Shown here piece after piece: positions 42,386-51,598 of a DNA stretch of 64,000 nucleotides (its first letter is position 1; every line of letters begins with the position of its first letter). The position numbers and the translations under genes are program-made. Source of the DNA: Xiheicaenibacterium sp046351325 (lineage in GTDB: Bacteria; Myxococcota_A; Polyangia; Polyangiales; Polyangiaceae). The notes beneath the pieces were generated by a model. It ran no database searches and had not been told where the DNA came from. It saw only the letters and a program-made list of their open reading frames with translations. The stretch lies in assembly GCA_046351325.1 (NCBI GenBank), contig JAXLYR010000008.1, positions 124,001 through 188,000 on the forward strand. The letters are read 5' to 3'.

Positions 42386-44102
42386 CACGGTGCGCGCCGT
42401 CGACCCACGACGCAGGTGGGGTGCTCGTCTGCAGCAGGCGCGAAAGGATGAGCGGCAGGTTCGGTGGCCCCGGCTTCGGTAGGTGCAGCTGGAAGCCGGC
42501 CGCGAGTGCTTGGACGCGATCCTCGGGCTTGGCAAGGGCCGTGAGCGCGACGGCTGGGACGGCGCCACCGCGCTCGGGGGGAAGGGCGCGCACCCAGCGC
42601 AGGAGCTCGTAGCCCGCGGCGTGGTCCTCTCCGAGCCCGATGTCGCAGAGGATGATGTGCACCGCGCCCGAGGACAAATGCTGCTTCGCCTCCTCCGAGG
42701 TCGCCGCGACGGCGACGCGAGCGCCGGCGCTCTCGAGCGCGACCGCGAGCATGTGCTGCGCGTCGACCGAGTCCTCGACGAGCAAAAGTTGAACACCGTG
42801 AAGGCAACGCGAGGGCGGGGCCTCCTCGCGAGGTGTCGCTCTGCGGCGCGGTGCGGGCACCATGCGCGCGGTGTCGCGCACGTCGCCGATCGGCAGCTCG
42901 ACGATGAAGGTCGCGCCGTGCCCCTCGCCTGCGCTCTCGGCGCGGACCTGCCCACCGTGGAGCGCGACGATGTGTCGCACGATCGAGAGGCCGAGACCGA
43001 GCCCGGCGCGAGCCTCGGTGCTCCGCCCCTGACGAAAGCGATCGAACACGTGGGGCAAGAGCTGCGGACGAATCCCGCAGCCCGTGTCGCGCACGCGCAC
43101 CGTGACCTCTGCGTCGCTGCGCTCGAGCTCGAGCTGGACGCGACCGCGCGGGGGCGTGAACTTCACCGCGTTCGTCAGCAGGTTCCAGAAGACCTGCTGC
43201 AGGCGCTTCGGGTCGCCCTCGATGGGCCCGAACAGCTCGAGGTTCGCGGGCACCTCGAGCGTGATGTCCTTCGCGCGGGCGAGCGGAGCGACCACGTCGA
43301 GCGCGGCTGCGAGCGTCTCGCCCATCGGAGCGATCTGTCGATCGAGACGGAGCTTGCCCGTGACGATGCGCGAGACGTCGAGCAGATCGTCGACGAGCTG
43401 CGCCTGCGCTCGCGCGTTGCGCTCGATCGACTCGAGCGCCTGCGCGACGCTGGTCGAGTCGAGCTTGCCTGAACGCAGCAGGCGCGCCCAACCGAGGATC
43501 GGCGTGAGCGGCGTCCGGAGCTCGTGCGAGACGGTCGCGAGGAACTCGTCCTTCATGCGGTTCGCCTCGCGGAGCGCGTGCGTCCGCTCCTCGACCGTGC
43601 GCTCGAGCTCCGCCGCGTGCCGCTCGAGCGCTTCGCGACGGCGTTCATTTTCGCGCCGCAGCCTGCGCGTCTCGATCGCGCGCTCGACGGCCATCGTGAG
43701 GTAGACGGCGTCGACGGGCTTCGCGATGAAGTCGTACGCGCCGCCGCGCAGCGCGCGCAGCGTGAACTCCTCGGTCGCGAGGCCGGTCATCAAGATCACC
43801 GGCGAGTCGGGTTGATGCGTCTTCGCGTGGGCGAGGAGCTCGAGCCCGCCGACGTCCGGCATGCGCACGTCGGTGACGATGACGTCGTAGTCCTTCGTCG
43901 AGAGGAGCTCGAGCGCGCGCCTCGACGACGCGCAAGGCTCGAGTGCGATCTGCGCGATCCTCCCCTCGAGCGTTGCTGTCAGCGCTGTCAGCAAGGGAGG
44001 ATCGTCGTCGACGAGCAAGACCGCTGCTTCATGCTCGGATTTCTCGGTCGACCGCTCGAGGTCGTCGACCACCAGAGGTGTGAGGCGGTCGAGTTTTGTC
44101 AT
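42381..44102 (-). CDS. hybrid histidine kinase (REC-HisKA-HATPase-REC)
   Basis: 573 aa, no membrane helices. First receiver (residues about 27-145) with phospho-acceptor Asp78 (VIVTDVRMP) and KP at 128-129. A coiled coil of Arg/Glu heptads (about 146-182) leads to HisKA with His193 (SHELRTPLTPILGW). HATPase follows, with the N-box (VFWNLLTNAVKF), the G1 box DTGCGIR and the G2 box GLGLGLSIV. The second receiver has Asp487 (IILCDIGLG). A cytoplasmic kinase modulated by its own N-terminal receiver. The start is ATG 44102, divergent from the NtrC-type gene at 44197 with 94 bp between. It is a likely partner of that regulator or of the single receivers at 45661 and 46166. Confidence 0.92.
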   Translation of the reverse strand: MTKLDRLTPLVVDDLERSTEKSEHEAAVLLVDDDPPLLTALTATLEGRIAQIALEPCASSRRALELLSTKDYDVIVTDVRMPDVGGLELLAHAKTHQPDSPVILMTGLATEEFTLRALRGGAYDFIAKPVDAVYLTMAVERAIETRRLRRENERRREALERHAAELERTVEERTHALREANRMKDEFLATVSHELRTPLTPILGWARLLRSGKLDSTSVAQALESIERNARAQAQLVDDLLDVSRIVTGKLRLDRQIAPMGETLAAALDVVAPLARAKDITLEVPANLELFGPIEGDPKRLQQVFWNLLTNAVKFTPPRGRVQLELERSDAEVTVRVRDTGCGIRPQLLPHVFDRFRQGRSTEARAGLGLGLSIVRHIVALHGGQVRAESAGEGHGATFIVELPIGDVRDTARMVPAPRRRATPREEAPPSRCLHGVQLLLVEDSVDAQHMLAVALESAGARVAVAATSEEAKQHLSSGAVHIILCDIGLGEDHAAGYELLRWVRALPPERGGAVPAVALTALAKPEDRVQALAAGFQLHLPKPGPPNLPLILSRLLQTSTPPASWVDGAHRG

Positions 44103-44196
44103 GGGAAGAGCGCTGCAAGCGACGGGCCCATCAGGGCGACGACGCTGTAGTATCGAAGCTGTAAGCAACGCAGCGTCGAGCGAGGTCAACCGGCAC

Positions 44197-45567
44197 ATGC
44201 CTGATCGCGTCCTCATCGTCGACGACGACGAAGCCTTCTGCGTTTGGGCCGGAACGGCGCTGCGCGGGCACGGCTTCGACGTGTACGAGAGGCACGACGC
44301 TGCGACCGCGCGCGCGGCTCTCGACGGCGAGGACTTCGACCTCGTCCTCGCCGATCTCCAGCTCGGCGACGACGACGGGATCGCGCTCTCCGCGTGGGTC
44401 AAGTCCCGCCACCCCAACGTGCCGATCGTCGTGGTGACCGCGCACGGCAGCCTGGAGATCGCCGTCGCGGCCCTGCGCGTCGGAGCGCACGACTTCATCC
44501 TCAAGCCGTTCGACGACGACACGCTCGTGCAGACGCTCGCGCGAACGCTCGCGTCCGCGCGGCTACGCGAGGAGGTCCATCGCCTCGCGCGGCCGGAACC
44601 GAGCCCCCCGAACAAGTCGAGCGGAGCGAGCGCCGATTTGCTCGGTGCGAGCCCTCAGATGCGCGCGGTCAGCGAGCTCGTTCGCCGCGCCGGACCGACC
44701 GACGCGTCGGTCATCATCGTGGGTGAGAGCGGCACGGGCAAAGAGCTCGTCGCGCGCGCGCTGCACGCTTGCTCGCGCGCGGCGACGGGGCCGTTCGTCG
44801 CGGTCAACTGCACCGCGGTCCCCGAGCATTTGCTCGAGAGCGAGCTCTTCGGCCACACGCGTGGCGCGTTCACCGACGCGCGCCAGAGCCGCGCGGGGCT
44901 CTTCGCGCAGGCGAGCGGCGGCACGCTCTTCCTCGACGAGATCGGTGACATGCCGCTCGGCTTGCAACCGAAGCTGCTGCGCGCGCTGCAGGATCGCGTG
45001 GTGCGGCCGATCGGCGCCGATCGCGAGCAGCCCTTCGACGCGCGGATCATCGCGGCGACGAACGCGAACATCGAGGTCGCGCTCGCGGAGCGCCGCTTTC
45101 GCGAGGACCTCTTCTTCCGCATCGCGGTCATCACGATCGAGCTGCCGCCGCTGCGGGCCCGCGGGGGCGACGTGCTCCTCCTCGCGCAGGCGTTCCTCGA
45201 GCAGTTCGCGCGCAAGGCTGACAAACCTGTCGGTGGGATCTCGCCCGCGGCGGCCCAAGCGCTGCTCGACTACGACTGGCCCGGGAACGTGCGTGAGCTG
45301 ATGAACTGCATCGAGCGCGCGGTGACCCTCACCGATCACGATCAGCTCCTGCCGCGCGATCTGCCATCGCGTGTTCGCCGGGGCGTGCCGAGCTCAGCGC
45401 CGAAGCGCGCGCTCCCCGACAACCAACTGCTGCCGCTGCGCACCGTGGAGAGAGATCACATTCGCCACGTGCTCGACAGCGTCGGGGGCAACAAATCCCT
45501 CGCGGCGAAGGTCCTCGGGCTCGATCGCAAGACGCTGCTGCGGAAGCTGAAGACCCATATCGCCTGA
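44197..45567 (+). CDS. NtrC-type sigma54-dependent response regulator
   Basis: 456 aa. Receiver (1-120) with Asp53 (LVLADLQLGD) and a conserved KP. AAA+ domain about 145-375 with Walker A GESGTGKE (176-183), GAFTDA at 223-228 (a Gly to Asp variant of the sigma54-contacting GAFTGA), and Walker B GGTLFLDEIGDMP. The C-terminal Fis-type HTH is GGNKSLAAKVLGLDRKTLLR. The start at ATG 44197 is chosen because MPDRVLIVDDD begins the receiver. Divergent from the hybrid kinase gene. Activates sigma54 promoters after phosphorylation; targets could include 45633 or 59812. Confidence 0.92.
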   Translation: MPDRVLIVDDDEAFCVWAGTALRGHGFDVYERHDAATARAALDGEDFDLVLADLQLGDDDGIALSAWVKSRHPNVPIVVVTAHGSLEIAVAALRVGAHDFILKPFDDDTLVQTLARTLASARLREEVHRLARPEPSPPNKSSGASADLLGASPQMRAVSELVRRAGPTDASVIIVGESGTGKELVARALHACSRAATGPFVAVNCTAVPEHLLESELFGHTRGAFTDARQSRAGLFAQASGGTLFLDEIGDMPLGLQPKLLRALQDRVVRPIGADREQPFDARIIAATNANIEVALAERRFREDLFFRIAVITIELPPLRARGGDVLLLAQAFLEQFARKADKPVGGISPAAAQALLDYDWPGNVRELMNCIERAVTLTDHDQLLPRDLPSRVRRGVPSSAPKRALPDNQLLPLRTVERDHIRHVLDSVGGNKSLAAKVLGLDRKTLLRKLKTHIA

Positions 45568-45632
45568 GGCGATTCGCCCCTGTTTGGGGATTTCTGCCCC
45601 AGCGTCGCGCGCACCCTTGGCCTGTCGCGGAG

Positions 45633-45648
45633 TGGCATAGCGACTGCT
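45633..45648 (+). promoter_or_regulatory. possible sigma54 promoter before the receiver genes
   Basis: TGGCATAGCGACTGCT has GG and GC with the required 10-bp spacing and ends 12 bp before ATG 45661. It matches the -24/-12 consensus TGGCAC-N5-TTGC only partly. A C4/G4 hairpin precedes it at about 45577-45589. Confidence 0.3.
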
Positions 45649-45660
45649 GACAAGGCCTTC

Positions 45661-46155
45661 ATGAACACCCAAAACTCCGACACTTCCTCCGAGCGTGCAG
45701 TCACGACCCGCGAAGGAGAGCCTCGGGAGCTCGGCCCGCGCATCAGCAGCTATCGGGCCAGGGTGGTCGTCGCAGACGACGACGCCGACATACGAACGCT
45801 CCTCGCGGTCGCGCTCCGACGCGAGGGCTACGAGGTCGTGGAGGCCGCGACCGGCGCCGAGCTCCTCGAGATCGTCGGCGACTGGCTGCTCTTCTGCGAC
45901 GGCCCGAGGCCCGACGCGGTCATCTCCGACATTCGGATGCCGGGCTTCAGCGGCACGACGGTGCTCGGGGGTCTGCGTGCGACCGACAAGACGATCCCGT
46001 TCTTGCTCATGACGGCGTTCGGCAGCGAGCAGCTCGAAGAGTACGCGCGCGAGATGGGCGCTGACGGCTTTTACCGCAAGCCGTTCGACGTCTTCGAAAT
46101 GGTCGCGACCCTCAGCGCCCTCTTGTCTCGAGGGCGCGTCGATCCGGTGAGTTGA
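45661..46155 (+). CDS. single-domain response regulator
   Basis: 164 aa. An N-terminal disordered tail of about 33 residues precedes a receiver with the acidic triad (VVADDDAD), phospho-acceptor Asp90 (VISDIRMPGFSG), a Thr/Ala switch (LLMTAFGS) and Lys in FYRKPFD. There is no output domain, so it probably works in phosphorelay or by protein contact. It is followed 10 bp later by a second receiver gene with a strong Shine-Dalgarno (GAGGAGG). Confidence 0.9.
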   Translation: MNTQNSDTSSERAVTTREGEPRELGPRISSYRARVVVADDDADIRTLLAVALRREGYEVVEAATGAELLEIVGDWLLFCDGPRPDAVISDIRMPGFSGTTVLGGLRATDKTIPFLLMTAFGSEQLEEYAREMGADGFYRKPFDVFEMVATLSALLSRGRVDPVS

Positions 46156-46165
46156 GGAGGACGCG

Positions 46166-46615
46166 ATGCACCGAATCGAGCCGCCCACAGAGCGCTTCAC
46201 GACGGACCTCGAGAGGACGCCGCTCGTGCTCCTGGCCGAGGACGACGGTGACACGCGCGCCGTGCTCAACCACATCTTGCGAGACGGTGGCTACGCCGTC
46301 GTCGAGGCAGTGCACGGCCTCGAGCTCATGTCGATGCTCGCGGCGTGTGTGGTCGACGAGGCGCGAACTCCTGACTATATTGTAAGCGACATTCGCATGC
46401 CGTTCTTCACGGGGCTCGACGCGCTCGAGAGCTCGCTGAAGACGCACCTCGACGCGCCGATCGTCCTCATCAGCGCGTTCTGTGATCCGGCGACGGTGTC
46501 GCGAGCGCTCGAAGCGGGGGCCGCGGCGCTCCTGCCGAAGCCCGTCGAGCCCGAGGCGTTGCTCGAGACGCTCGAGTCGCTCTCCGGCCTCAGGGCGACC
46601 TTGCCGTCGGCGTGA
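46166..46615 (+). CDS. single-domain response regulator
   Basis: 149 aa. Receiver with acidic pair (LLAEDDGDT), Asp75 (YIVSDIRMPFFTG), switch residue Ser (LISAFCDP) and the conserved Lys-Pro (LLPKPVEP). There is no output domain. It is a diverged tandem copy of the receiver at 45661. It ends at the 3' end of the convergent vgrG operon, whose last stop codon is 46618-46616, with no gap between the two genes. Confidence 0.9.
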   Translation: MHRIEPPTERFTTDLERTPLVLLAEDDGDTRAVLNHILRDGGYAVVEAVHGLELMSMLAACVVDEARTPDYIVSDIRMPFFTGLDALESSLKTHLDAPIVLISAFCDPATVSRALEAGAAALLPKPVEPEALLETLESLSGLRATLPSA

Positions 46616-48238
46616 TCAGGTCGTCGGCTTCTTCTTTTTGAACGCGCCGTAGAGAGCCTCGGCGAGCTGTCGCTCCTTGTCGCGCGCGGCCTTCTGCGCG
46701 AGCGCGTTGCGTTCGGCCTCGAGCTCTTTGAGGCGCGCGTTGTCGGCTTCGAACTTCTCGCGTTCGGCCTTCTCGCGGGCGCGACGCTCGCTCGCGCGAC
46801 GCTCGGCTGCGCGCTTCTCTTCTTCCTCGAGCTTCTTCGCGAGCTCGGCGCGCTTCAGCTCGGCCTCGGAGGTGAAGGGGAGCGGCGCTTGCGCGGCCGG
46901 CACCGGTGAGCTCATCGTGCCGCTCGAGTCGTCGAGCGCGCGACGTCGCACGCGGAAGTCGGGCGCCGGGGGCTCCGCTTGCTTCGACCGATCGAAGGGC
47001 AAGCTGACAGGGCCGGCGCCGAGCGCCGAGGTCGCGTCCGGATCGCCGAACGCCGTCATTTCGGGCGCGGTCTGCATCGGCGCCTGACTCGCCGGCGCCG
47101 ACTGAGGCTCGCTCCCCGACGAGGTCTTGCTGGCCCACGCGCGGATGTCGAGCCCGGCCGCAGGCTTTGGTTTGGGGAGCGCGGCGAACGGCATGCTCTC
47201 GACCGCCGCGATGGTCTCGAGGTCGAGGACCTGCGTGCCCTGCTGCGCGAGGCCGGGCACGGTGTCGTCGCCGTCTTTCGCCTGCGGATCGACGACGATG
47301 GTGCCGCTGCGACCGCGAGCCTCAGCGGTGTCGAGCGCCGCGATCGCGGCGAGATCGAGCACGCTCGTGCCGCGCACGGCCTCGCGAGGAGCGCGCGGCT
47401 CGATCGCGAGATCCGCGAGGCGACGCCGCAAGCGGAGCGGGTGCTCGTGGGTCGCGACGCCCGCGGCGACGACGAGCGACGAGGCGTCGACGTCGGGGTG
47501 GAGCGGGATCTCGGCGCGCCACACGAGCGTCACGAGCATGCGCTCGGGGTCGATGCCGAGCGTGTCGGCGCGGAGCGAGAGCGGCATCGGAGAGCCCGGA
47601 TCGCTCGGATCGGCGCCGAAGATCACCCCGGCTGCGCGCGCCGACGGGAGCTGCGCGAGCACCATCGGTCGCCCGAAGAAGACGCCGGAGATCGCGATGT
47701 GCGCGTCCGGATCGAGCAGCGGCGCGCGCTGATCGAACGGCGCGCACTGGAACGCGTCCGGCGCAGCGATTTGCGGGAGGACCATCGCGGGGCCGCCCCA
47801 AGGATCCTCGACGAGCGGCGGCAGCCCATGCGCGACCATGGGCCCGAGCCCCGAGGGCGCGCCGGGAGCAGCGTCGCGCGCGACGTCGAGGATCGCGACC
47901 CCGCGCTGAGAAATCGTCAAGCGAACTTGAGCAGTTCGGGCGGTCGTCGGACCGAGCAAGACGACGTCGACGCCGGCTCGACGTGGGACCAGATCGCTCG
48001 GCACGAGGCAGCGCCCAGTCGCGTCGACGACGTCGGCGACATGGATGGGCTCGGGGTGCGCGGGCCGCATCGGCGTCGTGTCGAGGTGGAACGCGGCCTT
48101 CACGAGGACGCTCATGCCGAGGTGGCCGGCGATCTTCCACGTGAGCGTGCCGACCGACATCGGCACGACGAGCCCTGTCTCGGCGGGGAGCGGCGCGAAC
48201 GCTGTGACTCCCACGCGCGTGCCGCTCGACAAAGACAT
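46616..48238 (-). CDS. DUF2169-type protein with C-terminal coiled coil
   Basis: 540 aa. Residues about 20-300 form a DUF2169-like domain (TWKIAGHLGMSVLVKAAFHL, DPWGGPAMVLPQI and FDQRAPLLDPDAHIAISGVF). A low-complexity linker follows, then an Arg/Glu/Lys/Ala-rich coiled coil (about 455-530: ELAKKLEEEEKRAAERRASE). DUF2169 proteins are found with VgrG and PAAR genes and are thought to load effectors on the type VI secretion spike. It is the last of nine genes in the operon; its ATG at 48238 overlaps the previous stop by one base. The coiled coil could mediate pairing with another operon product. Confidence 0.85.
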   Translation of the reverse strand: MSLSSGTRVGVTAFAPLPAETGLVVPMSVGTLTWKIAGHLGMSVLVKAAFHLDTTPMRPAHPEPIHVADVVDATGRCLVPSDLVPRRAGVDVVLLGPTTARTAQVRLTISQRGVAILDVARDAAPGAPSGLGPMVAHGLPPLVEDPWGGPAMVLPQIAAPDAFQCAPFDQRAPLLDPDAHIAISGVFFGRPMVLAQLPSARAAGVIFGADPSDPGSPMPLSLRADTLGIDPERMLVTLVWRAEIPLHPDVDASSLVVAAGVATHEHPLRLRRRLADLAIEPRAPREAVRGTSVLDLAAIAALDTAEARGRSGTIVVDPQAKDGDDTVPGLAQQGTQVLDLETIAAVESMPFAALPKPKPAAGLDIRAWASKTSSGSEPQSAPASQAPMQTAPEMTAFGDPDATSALGAGPVSLPFDRSKQAEPPAPDFRVRRRALDDSSGTMSSPVPAAQAPLPFTSEAELKRAELAKKLEEEEKRAAERRASERRAREKAEREKFEADNARLKELEAERNALAQKAARDKERQLAEALYGAFKKKKPTT

Positions 48239-49275
48239 CAGGCGGACTCCTTGAGGAGCTCCAGCCCGTGCGCGACGGCGAGATCCGCAGCGCATGGGAA
48301 ATCAGGAGCGAGGCCGACCGAATCATACGACGAACCATCGGGGCCGAGCACGCACGCCACGGTCTCGTAGGTGAGCTCGCCGCGAGCTCCGCGCATCGCG
48401 CTCTGCGCGCTGCCTTTGCCGGCCGTGCGCTCGCCGGTGACGAACGCGCGAGCGTGCGCGCGCAAGCAGGCGACGAGGGCCTCGGCGGCGCTCGCGGTCG
48501 CGCCGTCGACGGCGCACGCGATCGACCCCTCGAAGCTCGGCCGTGAGCGCGAGGCGCGGGCCTCGGGGCCGAAGCCGCGATCGACGTGAGCGAGCAGCGC
48601 GCCCGCAGGCACGAGCTCTTCGGCGACGGACAGCGCTGCGTCGAGATCGCCACCCGGGTTGCCCCGCAGATCGAGGACGAGCGCGCGAACCTTCCCTGCG
48701 CGTCGCAGGGCGTTCCAGAGCCGCGTCGGCGCGTCGCTCGTGAAGCGGCGAATCGACACGACGGCGACGCCGTCCTCGCTCGCATCGAGCGAAACCACGT
48801 CGGCGCGGCCACGAACCGCGTCGCGGAGCGCGCGGACCCCACGCGACGAGAGCGCGCTCCCGTGAGGCTCGCGCTTCACCGCGCGGGCTGCGCCTGCGTC
48901 GCTGTACATCGTCGTCGTCACGCTCGGGACGGCGACGAGCCCGACAGGGTTGTTGAAGAGGTTGCCGAACGTCGGCACGCAGAGGTGCTTCGCCGGCAGG
49001 CAGTTGATGAGCACGCGAGGGTTGCCCGCGGTCTGCCCACCCATCTGCATGTAGAGCGGATGCATGACGCCGGCCTGATCGCCGAGCGTGAGCGGCACGA
49101 CGCTCGCCACGTTGAGCTGCGGCATGTAGCCGACAAAGATGTTCGGCGAGAACACCGCAGAGAGCGCGTTCATCGCGAGGTTCGGGTAGGGCACGGGCAC
49201 GCCGAGAGGCGGCGTCATGCAGACGTCGGGGAAGCCCACGTTCATCCCGACCCCGCGGTTGCTTGCGGGCATCAT
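48238..49275 (-). CDS. PAAR-like (DUF4150) domain fused to S41 family serine protease domain
   Basis: 345 aa. Residues 1-125 are a DUF4150/PAAR-like tip domain with Cys and His (GFPDVCMTPPLGVPVPYPNL, and NCLPAKHLCVPTFGN). Residues about 140-340 match an S41 tail-specific protease: LVLDLRGNPGGDLDAALSVA and CAVDGATASAAEALVA with nucleophile Ser262, then TGERTAGKGSAQ with Lys287 as general base. There is no PDZ or signal peptide. The order PAAR tip then enzyme domain is typical of type VI spike-carried effectors, so this is a candidate protease effector. No immunity gene is obvious nearby. Its start overlaps the DUF3540 stop by 4 bp. Confidence 0.85.
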   Translation of the reverse strand: MMPASNRGVGMNVGFPDVCMTPPLGVPVPYPNLAMNALSAVFSPNIFVGYMPQLNVASVVPLTLGDQAGVMHPLYMQMGGQTAGNPRVLINCLPAKHLCVPTFGNLFNNPVGLVAVPSVTTTMYSDAGAARAVKREPHGSALSSRGVRALRDAVRGRADVVSLDASEDGVAVVSIRRFTSDAPTRLWNALRRAGKVRALVLDLRGNPGGDLDAALSVAEELVPAGALLAHVDRGFGPEARASRSRPSFEGSIACAVDGATASAAEALVACLRAHARAFVTGERTAGKGSAQSAMRGARGELTYETVACVLGPDGSSYDSVGLAPDFPCAADLAVAHGLELLKESA

Positions 49276-49847
49276 CCGAGGTGGATCTCCTTGCCGTTGA
49301 TGGTGACGACGCCGCTCGTCGCGGTGCTCGCGCTCGCCGCGCGGGTCGAGAGCGCGCCGTCGACGAGGACGCGCTTCTCCCCGGCGTGCACGCTGAGCGT
49401 GTCGCGCACGCGGCGATAGACGTCGTTCGCGCGCTCGACGACCGAGTCCGCGAGCGTCTTCAATTGGCGCGTGACGATCTCCACGGCGGCGCCGCGCACG
49501 CGCACACCCTGATCGCCCTCGAGCTCGAGCTTGCCACCGACTGCGTGGAGCTTCACGTCACCGAGGAAGCGGAGCGCGAGCTCGCCGCGCCCTTCGAGGA
49601 TGCCGACGACGTAGAGCGCGCCCGTCCGACCGAGCACCAAGAGGACGTCGTCGACCGCGGGCGCGTAGGGAAAAGCCAGGGCGAGGCGCGCGTGCTCGCG
49701 TTGACCGTCGAGCTCCACGATCGGGGTCGCGCCCTCCATCGCGACGACGCGAGCGGGTCCCAAGAAGAGCTCGGGACCGCGACGCCCCGCGGTCTCGGCC
49801 GAGCTCAGCGCGGCGAGGAGTTCAGGCTGAAGATTGAGGCTGCTCAT
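49272..49847 (-). CDS. DUF3540-like protein
   Basis: 191 aa. N-terminal helix, then a beta-rich domain (ELFLGPARVVAMEGATPIVE, ARLALAFPYAPAVDDVLLVL) resembling an OB-like fold, followed by short GD/GN-type repeats (KLHAVGGKLELEGDQGVRVR) and ending in VVTINGKEIHLG. DUF3540 proteins occur with VgrG, DUF2169, pentapeptide and DUF4150 genes, as here. It probably contributes to spike or adaptor assembly. Overlaps both neighbours by 4 bp. Confidence 0.82.
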   Translation of the reverse strand: MSSLNLQPELLAALSSAETAGRRGPELFLGPARVVAMEGATPIVELDGQREHARLALAFPYAPAVDDVLLVLGRTGALYVVGILEGRGELALRFLGDVKLHAVGGKLELEGDQGVRVRGAAVEIVTRQLKTLADSVVERANDVYRRVRDTLSVHAGEKRVLVDGALSTRAASASTATSGVVTINGKEIHLG

Positions 49848-51598
49848 CGGGGGATCTCCTTCGAGGGGGGCGGGGCTGGGCGGAAGTTCTCGGCGCGCAG
49901 GCGGTCTTCGTCGGTGCCACGAGCGAGCGCCTTGGAGGCGGGCCACTCGGTCGCGTGATCGCGGACGGCGTGGAGTTTCGCTAGCGCGAGCGATGCGCCG
50001 CGGAGCTCGGCGTGGGAGAGGTCGGCGCGCGACAGGTCGGCGTGTTCGAGCTTCGCGCTCGCGAACACCGTGCCGACTGCGACGACGTGATCGAGCATGC
50101 TCTCGCGCAGGTCGGCCTCCGCGAAGGTCGCGCGCGTGAGGTCAGCGCGGGTGAACGAGCTCTGACGCAGGTTCGCGCCGCGCAGGTCTGCGCTGCGAAG
50201 ATCGGCGCGCCCGAAGAACGCGCCGGTCGCGCTCGCGCGTCGCAGATCGGCCTTCGCGAGGTTCGCGCCGTCGAAGGTCGCGCGGTCGAGGCGCGCGCCC
50301 TCGAGCCGAGTCTTCTCGAGGTTCGCGCGGTTGAACGTGCACGACGCGAGATCACCGCTCGAGAAGTCCATCGCCGACAGATCGCTCTCGATGAAGAGGC
50401 ACGCCGAGAAGCTCGCGCCGTCTCGCACGCAAGCGCGAAGGTCGAGGCTCGAGAGATCGACCTGCTCGAAGCGCGTGCGGACGAGCGACGCGCCGCTCAC
50501 GCGCGCGCCGCGCAGGATGCAGTGCTTCAGGTGGGCCCGCGTGAGGTCGGCGCCCTCGAGCCGCGCCTGCGAGAAGTCGCACTTGTCTGCGATGACGCCG
50601 CTCAGGTTCGCGCCCTGGAGGTCCGCGCGGCCGAAGCTGCACATCGAGAGCTCGCGCCCCGAGAGATCGACCCCCGAGAGCTTCGCGCGATCGAACGTCG
50701 TGAAGTAGATCGCCGCGTCCGTCAGGTCGGCGCCCGTGAGGTCGGCGCCGACGAGGACGGCGTTCCGCAGGTTCGCGCCGCGCAGGTTCGCGTGCGAAAG
50801 ATCGACCCCCGAGAGCACTGCGTGTGACAGATCGGCCCCCGAGAGATCGACCCCCGAGAGCGGCTGGCCCTCCATCGACGCGTGTGCGAGATCGGTCCCG
50901 GCGAGCTCACGCGGACCGAGGACACACGCCTCGAAGAGGCAACGCCGCACGCTCCGCGGCAACCGCGTCCGCGACAGATCGCAGCGCACCCAGATCGAGC
51001 CCGTCACGTCGGCCGCATCGAGACGCGCGCCGTGCAGCGAGGCCTCGACGAGCTGACAGCCGAGGAGCTTCGCGCCCTCGAGGTGCGCGTCCTCGAGCTC
51101 GCTCTTGGTGAAGCCGCACTGCTCGAAGCTCGCGCCCTCGAGGTGCGCGCCGCGCAGCGAGGCGCCGTCGAAGCGCGCCTGCCTCGCGCGGACGTCGCGC
51201 AAGCTCGCGCCCGCGAGATCGGCGAACGACAGCATCGTGCGCTCGAGCGACGCGCCATCGAGCTCGGCCCGGCTGAGGCTCGCGCCGACGAGCGTCGCGC
51301 CGTCGAGGTCTGCCCCGCGCAGCGAGGCGCGGCCGAGATCGGCCCCAGCCAAGCTCGCACCGGTGAGCTTTGCGCCATCGAGGAGCGCCTCGACGAGCGA
51401 CACGTCTTCGAAGCGCGCGCCCGTGAGATCGGCGCCCGTGAGCTTCGCGCCGTCGAGCCGCACGCCGAGGAACGTCGCGCCGGCGAGCTTCGCGCCGGAG
51501 AGATCGCGCTCCGAGAGATCGAGCCCCTCGACGACGACGTCCTCGAGCGAGCGACCCGCGCGCACCGCCGAGACGAGCTCTGCTGCAGTGAGGTTCAT
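49844..51598 (-). CDS. pentapeptide-repeat protein
   Basis: 584 aa, almost entirely pentapeptide repeats (consensus A[D/N]LxG: GADLGRASLRGADLDGATLV and so on), from about residue 25 to 560. The repeats form a right-handed beta-helix rod. A C-terminal tail of about 25 residues is charged and Pro-rich (RPAPPPSKEIPR). It overlaps the DUF2169-pentapeptide gene upstream by 4 bp. Its length suggests a fibre or scaffold rather than a gyrase mimic such as Qnr (about 218 aa). Confidence 0.88.
   Translation of the reverse strand: MNLTAAELVSAVRAGRSLEDVVVEGLDLSERDLSGAKLAGATFLGVRLDGAKLTGADLTGARFEDVSLVEALLDGAKLTGASLAGADLGRASLRGADLDGATLVGASLSRAELDGASLERTMLSFADLAGASLRDVRARQARFDGASLRGAHLEGASFEQCGFTKSELEDAHLEGAKLLGCQLVEASLHGARLDAADVTGSIWVRCDLSRTRLPRSVRRCLFEACVLGPRELAGTDLAHASMEGQPLSGVDLSGADLSHAVLSGVDLSHANLRGANLRNAVLVGADLTGADLTDAAIYFTTFDRAKLSGVDLSGRELSMCSFGRADLQGANLSGVIADKCDFSQARLEGADLTRAHLKHCILRGARVSGASLVRTRFEQVDLSSLDLRACVRDGASFSACLFIESDLSAMDFSSGDLASCTFNRANLEKTRLEGARLDRATFDGANLAKADLRRASATGAFFGRADLRSADLRGANLRQSSFTRADLTRATFAEADLRESMLDHVVAVGTVFASAKLEHADLSRADLSHAELRGASLALAKLHAVRDHATEWPASKALARGTDEDRLRAENFRPAPPPSKEIPR

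Noticed and set aside
46166..46615. Receiver gene as part of the vgrG operon
   Set aside because: It is on the opposite strand and convergent with the last operon gene.
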